The position numbers and the translations under genes were made by a program. From Lewinellaceae bacterium (lineage in GTDB: Bacteria > Bacteroidota > Bacteroidia > Chitinophagales > Saprospiraceae), in NCBI GenBank assembly GCA_020636135.1, contig JACJYK010000003.1:372001-436000 (forward strand): a DNA stretch of 64,000 bases, written 5' to 3'. Numbering within the stretch: position 1 is the stretch's first letter; every line of letters begins with the position of its first letter. Below are positions 60,891 to 64,000 of this stretch, one piece after another. Below the pieces are notes generated by a model. The model was not told where the DNA came from. It was given only the letters and a program-made list of their open reading frames with translations, and did no database searches.

Positions 60891-61867
60891 AATTTTTCCA
60901 TAACCCAATTCGTCCGGGCTCCGCTTTCACCCATACTGGGGCAGGTTCCTGCGCCCTGCAGTGCAGCGACAATGGATTGAATCAACGGCTGTTGGATATG
61001 CGGCGGATATGCAAATGTGAATACTTCATCGGGATGCCCATCCCTGCGCAGAGTGACGGTAGGATCACCGAAATAGGCAAAGGAAATGTCGCCCTCATCA
61101 CCTACGATGCGGGTACGCTCCATACGTGAGGTGACGCCGGTCGTGAAACACCACATGCCCTGGCCGATGACGCCATTGGCAAAGCGGAAGTGACCGGTCA
61201 CCAGATCTTCCGCCGGGTAGATGCCGGCCTGATTGACTGCCAGACCTCGGGCTTCTTCAACCGGTCCGAAAACATAATCCAGAAAATCCAGTTGGTGGGA
61301 AGCCAAATCATAAAAATGACCTCCACCGGAGATTCCGGGCGTCAACCGCCAATTTGTTTCGTCCATCGGATTACCCTGCCAGTCCTGATGCAAGGGTTTG
61401 AACAACTTAATGTCCACAAAACGTACCTGACCGATCGCCTGGTCCTCCAGCAGTTCTCTGATCTTTAGAAAATTAGGAAGTGCGCGGCGGTAGTAAGCCA
61501 CAAACAGGGGTACCTGGTGTTCTTTACAAACCCGGATCATATCGAGGCATTCAGCATGTGTCCGGGCCATGGGTTTTTCCACATAGACAGGCTTCCCCGC
61601 CTCGGCAGCCATGCGGGTATAATGAGCGTGCGTGTCCGGAGGTGTGGCAATATAAATCGCATTGATGTCCGGATCATCAATCAGTGCCTGACCGTCATCG
61701 TACCACTTCGGTACGCCATGCCTTTTAGCGAAGTCCATGGCTTTGTCCCCGTTTCTGCGCATAACTGCTATCAGCTCGGAGCCCGCCACTTTTTGGAATG
61801 CAGGCCCGCTTTTCCGTTCACAAACATCACCCACCCCAATGATGCCCCAACGTATCGTGTTTTCCAT
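60869..61867 (-). CDS. Gfo/Idh/MocA-family oxidoreductase
   Basis: About 332 residues from ATG 61867 (an upstream ATG at 61891 adds 8). Seen: N-terminal Rossmann domain with WGIIGVGDVCERKSGPAF, IYIATPPDTHAHYTRMAAEA and the conserved VYVEKPMARTHAEC (E-K-P motif), then a C-terminal alpha/beta domain with GISGGGHFYDLASHQLDFLD, matching the GGGxxxDxGxH signature. NAD(P)-dependent enzyme on sugars or related compounds. Its stop lies in the C-rich repeat. Confidence 0.94.
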   Translation of the reverse strand: MENTIRWGIIGVGDVCERKSGPAFQKVAGSELIAVMRRNGDKAMDFAKRHGVPKWYDDGQALIDDPDINAIYIATPPDTHAHYTRMAAEAGKPVYVEKPMARTHAECLDMIRVCKEHQVPLFVAYYRRALPNFLKIRELLEDQAIGQVRFVDIKLFKPLHQDWQGNPMDETNWRLTPGISGGGHFYDLASHQLDFLDYVFGPVEEARGLAVNQAGIYPAEDLVTGHFRFANGVIGQGMWCFTTGVTSRMERTRIVGDEGDISFAYFGDPTVTLRRDGHPDEVFTFAYPPHIQQPLIQSIVAALQGAGTCPSMGESGARTNWVMEKLVYGGEV

Positions 61868-62056
61868 TTCTGATGGTATTTGAAATTCCATGTTTCCTGA
61901 ATATACGTGAGATTCTGAACCTGATCTGAATCCGGATGAAATGCGTTAAATTTTTCTGTTGAAGCATTCACTAAGGAAAAACTAAGCCATTTATAAGTCC
62001 CGATGCGATATCATGTCTGCTGGCCTTGCTTACTATTGAATGCAAAAGCGTAATTC

Positions 62057-63484
62057 ATGAAATCAAGAAGAAAATTTCTCAAAGTCGGGACAACGGCACT
62101 GCTGTTATCGGGATCATCTTCAATTTCCTCGCTCATCCATCTGCTCAATAACGATGAGCAACAATTTTTCAAGGCTTGTGCAGATGGCGAGCTGGACTTG
62201 GTTAAAAGATTAGTAGCTAAAAATTCTGTGCTGCTTCATGCAAAAGACGAGAAAGACAGGTCCGGCTATGCATTGGCCTTGCTTGGTTATCACCCCGAGT
62301 TGGCAGAATTTCTGAAAGCCTCAGGATATCAGGCAGACCTCCATGAAGCCGCATTAGGGTTGGACTGGGAGCGGTTCTCCGAATTAACAGGGAATGAGAC
62401 TGCTGACACACAAGCCATGGTAAATGCCGACCACCCTGTCGGAGGATCTGCTATGTGGGCAGCCGCTGCCGGGGGCGCCGGTTCGGACATCTGGCGCGTT
62501 TATGCGCCCAGCGGAGATCCCAATGGTAACCCCAGAGGCATCACGGGCTCCTTCCCGCTTCAGCAGGCACTGCACCATCCCAACCTGGAGGTGGCCGAAT
62601 TGACGGCAGCCAGTTTGCTCAGCAATTATGCGGACTCTGATCCTCCCAGCAATGTGGATCTGCCACCTTTGCACCTGGCCGCCCGGCGGGGAAGTCTGGA
62701 GTTGGTTGAAATGCTGGTAAGGCTTGGTGCCAATCCCGATCGCAAAGATGAGAACGGGAAAAAACCGATCGACCATGCTCGTGAAAAAGGGAATACCGGC
62801 ATCGTTAAGCTATTGGAAGTTCATACCACCATTGCCCGTACCTGGAGGACCTCCCAAACAGCCATCACTGCCGATGGGTCTCCTTATATTGTCCCGGAGG
62901 ATCTGGGATCTATCCCTCAGTATTTGCGCTCTCATTTAGTGGGTAATGCGCATGGCAACCTGGATTTTGTAAAGAATGCTGTTACCAACGACCCCCGCAT
63001 GGCACACAGCGTAGCTACCACCGGTGAACATGCCGTGGAAGCCTGTGCTCATACCGGCAGGAAAGAACTGGTCGATTTTCTGCTTAGTCAGGGTGCGCCC
63101 TATTCTCTCCCAACGGCGGTCATGATGAATGATTTTACGACGGTACGGCGATTGCTGGATGAAGATCCCCGGCGCATTCAGGAGCGGGGTGCACACGACT
63201 TTGCATTACTCTGGTATCCGGTGATCGGAAACTGTGATGTTTCCATGATGCAATTGTTGCTTGATCGGGGAGCAAAAGTAGAACAACAGCATTTCCTGGG
63301 AACTACAGCCTTGCATTGGGCTTGCCTTCGCGGACAATTGAATGTAGTGGAGCTATTGGTTGAAAATGGTGCTGATGTAAACCGGGTTGGGCGCAAATTC
63401 AAAGCCAGTGGAGAATCGCCGCTGCAAATGACCAAGGATGATAAAATTTCAGACTTCCTAAGAAGTAAAGGTGCCCGGTCGTAG
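62057..63484 (+). CDS. ankyrin-repeat protein with Tat signal
   Basis: 475 residues. Seen: twin-arginine signal SRRKFLKVGTTALLLSGSSS, then ankyrin-type repeats across the whole chain (FFKACADGELDLVKRLVAKN; PPLHLAARRGSLELVEMLVR; ALHWACLRGQLNVVELLVEN). Predicted exported binding protein. No enzymatic domain. A membrane-bound winged-helix regulator follows on the same strand, so they may form a pair. Confidence 0.88.
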   Translation: MKSRRKFLKVGTTALLLSGSSSISSLIHLLNNDEQQFFKACADGELDLVKRLVAKNSVLLHAKDEKDRSGYALALLGYHPELAEFLKASGYQADLHEAALGLDWERFSELTGNETADTQAMVNADHPVGGSAMWAAAAGGAGSDIWRVYAPSGDPNGNPRGITGSFPLQQALHHPNLEVAELTAASLLSNYADSDPPSNVDLPPLHLAARRGSLELVEMLVRLGANPDRKDENGKKPIDHAREKGNTGIVKLLEVHTTIARTWRTSQTAITADGSPYIVPEDLGSIPQYLRSHLVGNAHGNLDFVKNAVTNDPRMAHSVATTGEHAVEACAHTGRKELVDFLLSQGAPYSLPTAVMMNDFTTVRRLLDEDPRRIQERGAHDFALLWYPVIGNCDVSMMQLLLDRGAKVEQQHFLGTTALHWACLRGQLNVVELLVENGADVNRVGRKFKASGESPLQMTKDDKISDFLRSKGARS

Positions 63485-63506
63485 CCTTTCTGTTTATCTT
63501 AAGCGG

Positions 63507-64000
63507 GTGGATAACGAAATTCGCTTCAGTCATTTTACTTTTTTACCGGAATCCGGCGATTTGATTTGGCCAGAACCCGGTGGGCAAAAAGCCATCAACC
63601 GGCTGGCCCCGCAGCCTTCCAGATTACTCGCATTGCTGATCAACCGATATCCCGATATGGTCAGCCATGAAGAGATTAAACAGGAGGTCTGGCCCGACGT
63701 GGAGGTGGATTTCGAACGCAGCCTGCACTTCTGCATCCGGCAGATCAGGGCGGCTTTACAGGACAATGCCAATGACCCGGTTTACATACAGACCATTTCG
63801 CGGCGTGGCTATCGCTGGCTCGTTAAGCCTGATGTCCAAACAACAGGATCAAATCCTGCTAAATTTCGCAGATATCTTCGGGCGGTGTCACCGATCATTA
63901 TTTTGATAGCTTTGTCAGCATTTTTCTGGTTTCGCTACAACCAGGAGACTGAACCGGCAAACACCATAGTGCCCGTATTGAGGATTGCCGTTTTACCGTT
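63507..64000 (+). CDS. membrane-anchored winged-helix regulator (3' end beyond window)
   Basis: At least 164 codons, running off the right edge. Seen from GTG 63507 (GTG 63471 also possible): an OmpR/PhoB-type winged helix with PQPSRLLALLINRYPDMVSH, EEIKQEVWPDVEVDF and IRQIRAALQDN...IQTISRRGYRWL, then a single transmembrane helix (VSPIIILIALSAFFWF) and the beginning of a periplasmic domain whose LRIAVLP resembles the start of CadC-type TPR sensors. Membrane-embedded one-component regulator; signal unknown. Confidence 0.85.
   Translation, partial: MDNEIRFSHFTFLPESGDLIWPEPGGQKAINRLAPQPSRLLALLINRYPDMVSHEEIKQEVWPDVEVDFERSLHFCIRQIRAALQDNANDPVYIQTISRRGYRWLVKPDVQTTGSNPAKFRRYLRAVSPIIILIALSAFFWFRYNQETEPANTIVPVLRIAVLP

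Overview
The window is a piece of a Bacteroidota chromosome, probably from the Saprospiria or a close relative. Seen in the sequence: several genes of Bacteroidota-restricted families (RemB/Wzi-like outer-membrane protein, DUF2851, DUF4249 lipoprotein beside a TonB-dependent receptor with STN and carboxypeptidase-regulatory-like domains, DUF6503 lipoprotein), and several promoters of the TTG/TAnnTTTG type. The lineage is inferred; no rRNA is present.

Left part (1-22962) is housekeeping backbone. A tight minus-strand operon reads mreB-mreC-mreD-mrdA-folA-DUF2851-lpxK-remB-like, covering rod shape, peptidoglycan elongation, folate, lipid A and an outer-membrane protein cut by the window edge. 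It is followed by an M16 peptidase homologue without its zinc motif, dnaN-nadD, an S9 peptidase fused to a sulfatase-modifying-factor-like domain, rnhB, an MBL hydrolase, a large TolB-like/beta-barrel protein, prfA, an ECF sigma factor with a small anti-sigma-like gene, pdeM and an LtrA-family membrane protein.

Middle part (23082-36751) is accessory DNA at a tRNA-Val(TAC) gene. The last 23 bases of the tRNA region recur exactly at 34581-34603, and 15 bases of that second copy recur at 36737-36751. The first interval carries a five-gene defence operon: type I restriction-modification hsdM-hsdS-hsdR followed by an OLD-type nuclease and a UvrD-like helicase (Gabija-like gajA-gajB). It also carries an XRE regulator divergent from an unrecognised secreted protein. 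The second interval carries a Fic protein and a ParDE toxin-antitoxin pair. No integrase was found.

Right part (36923-56285) is a detoxification and small-molecule region. An arsenic operon (arsR-arsC-acr3) is divergent from a type-B carboxylesterase, with ArsR-like operators between them. Next come three successive cassettes, each with a minus-strand AraC regulator facing plus-strand genes drawn from cupins, aldo/keto reductases and alpha/beta hydrolases. One cupin (44470-44865) matches, from memory, the length and the metal-site and active-site positions of the manganese cupin hydroxynitrile lyase of Granulicella. Between cassettes two and three lies a 315-bp duplicated mosaic with broken cupin and AraC ends.

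The end (56286-64000) has a TonB receptor/DUF4249 uptake pair, a DUF6503 lipoprotein, a Gfo/Idh/MocA oxidoreductase, a Tat-signal ankyrin protein and the start of a membrane-anchored winged-helix regulator cut by the window edge.
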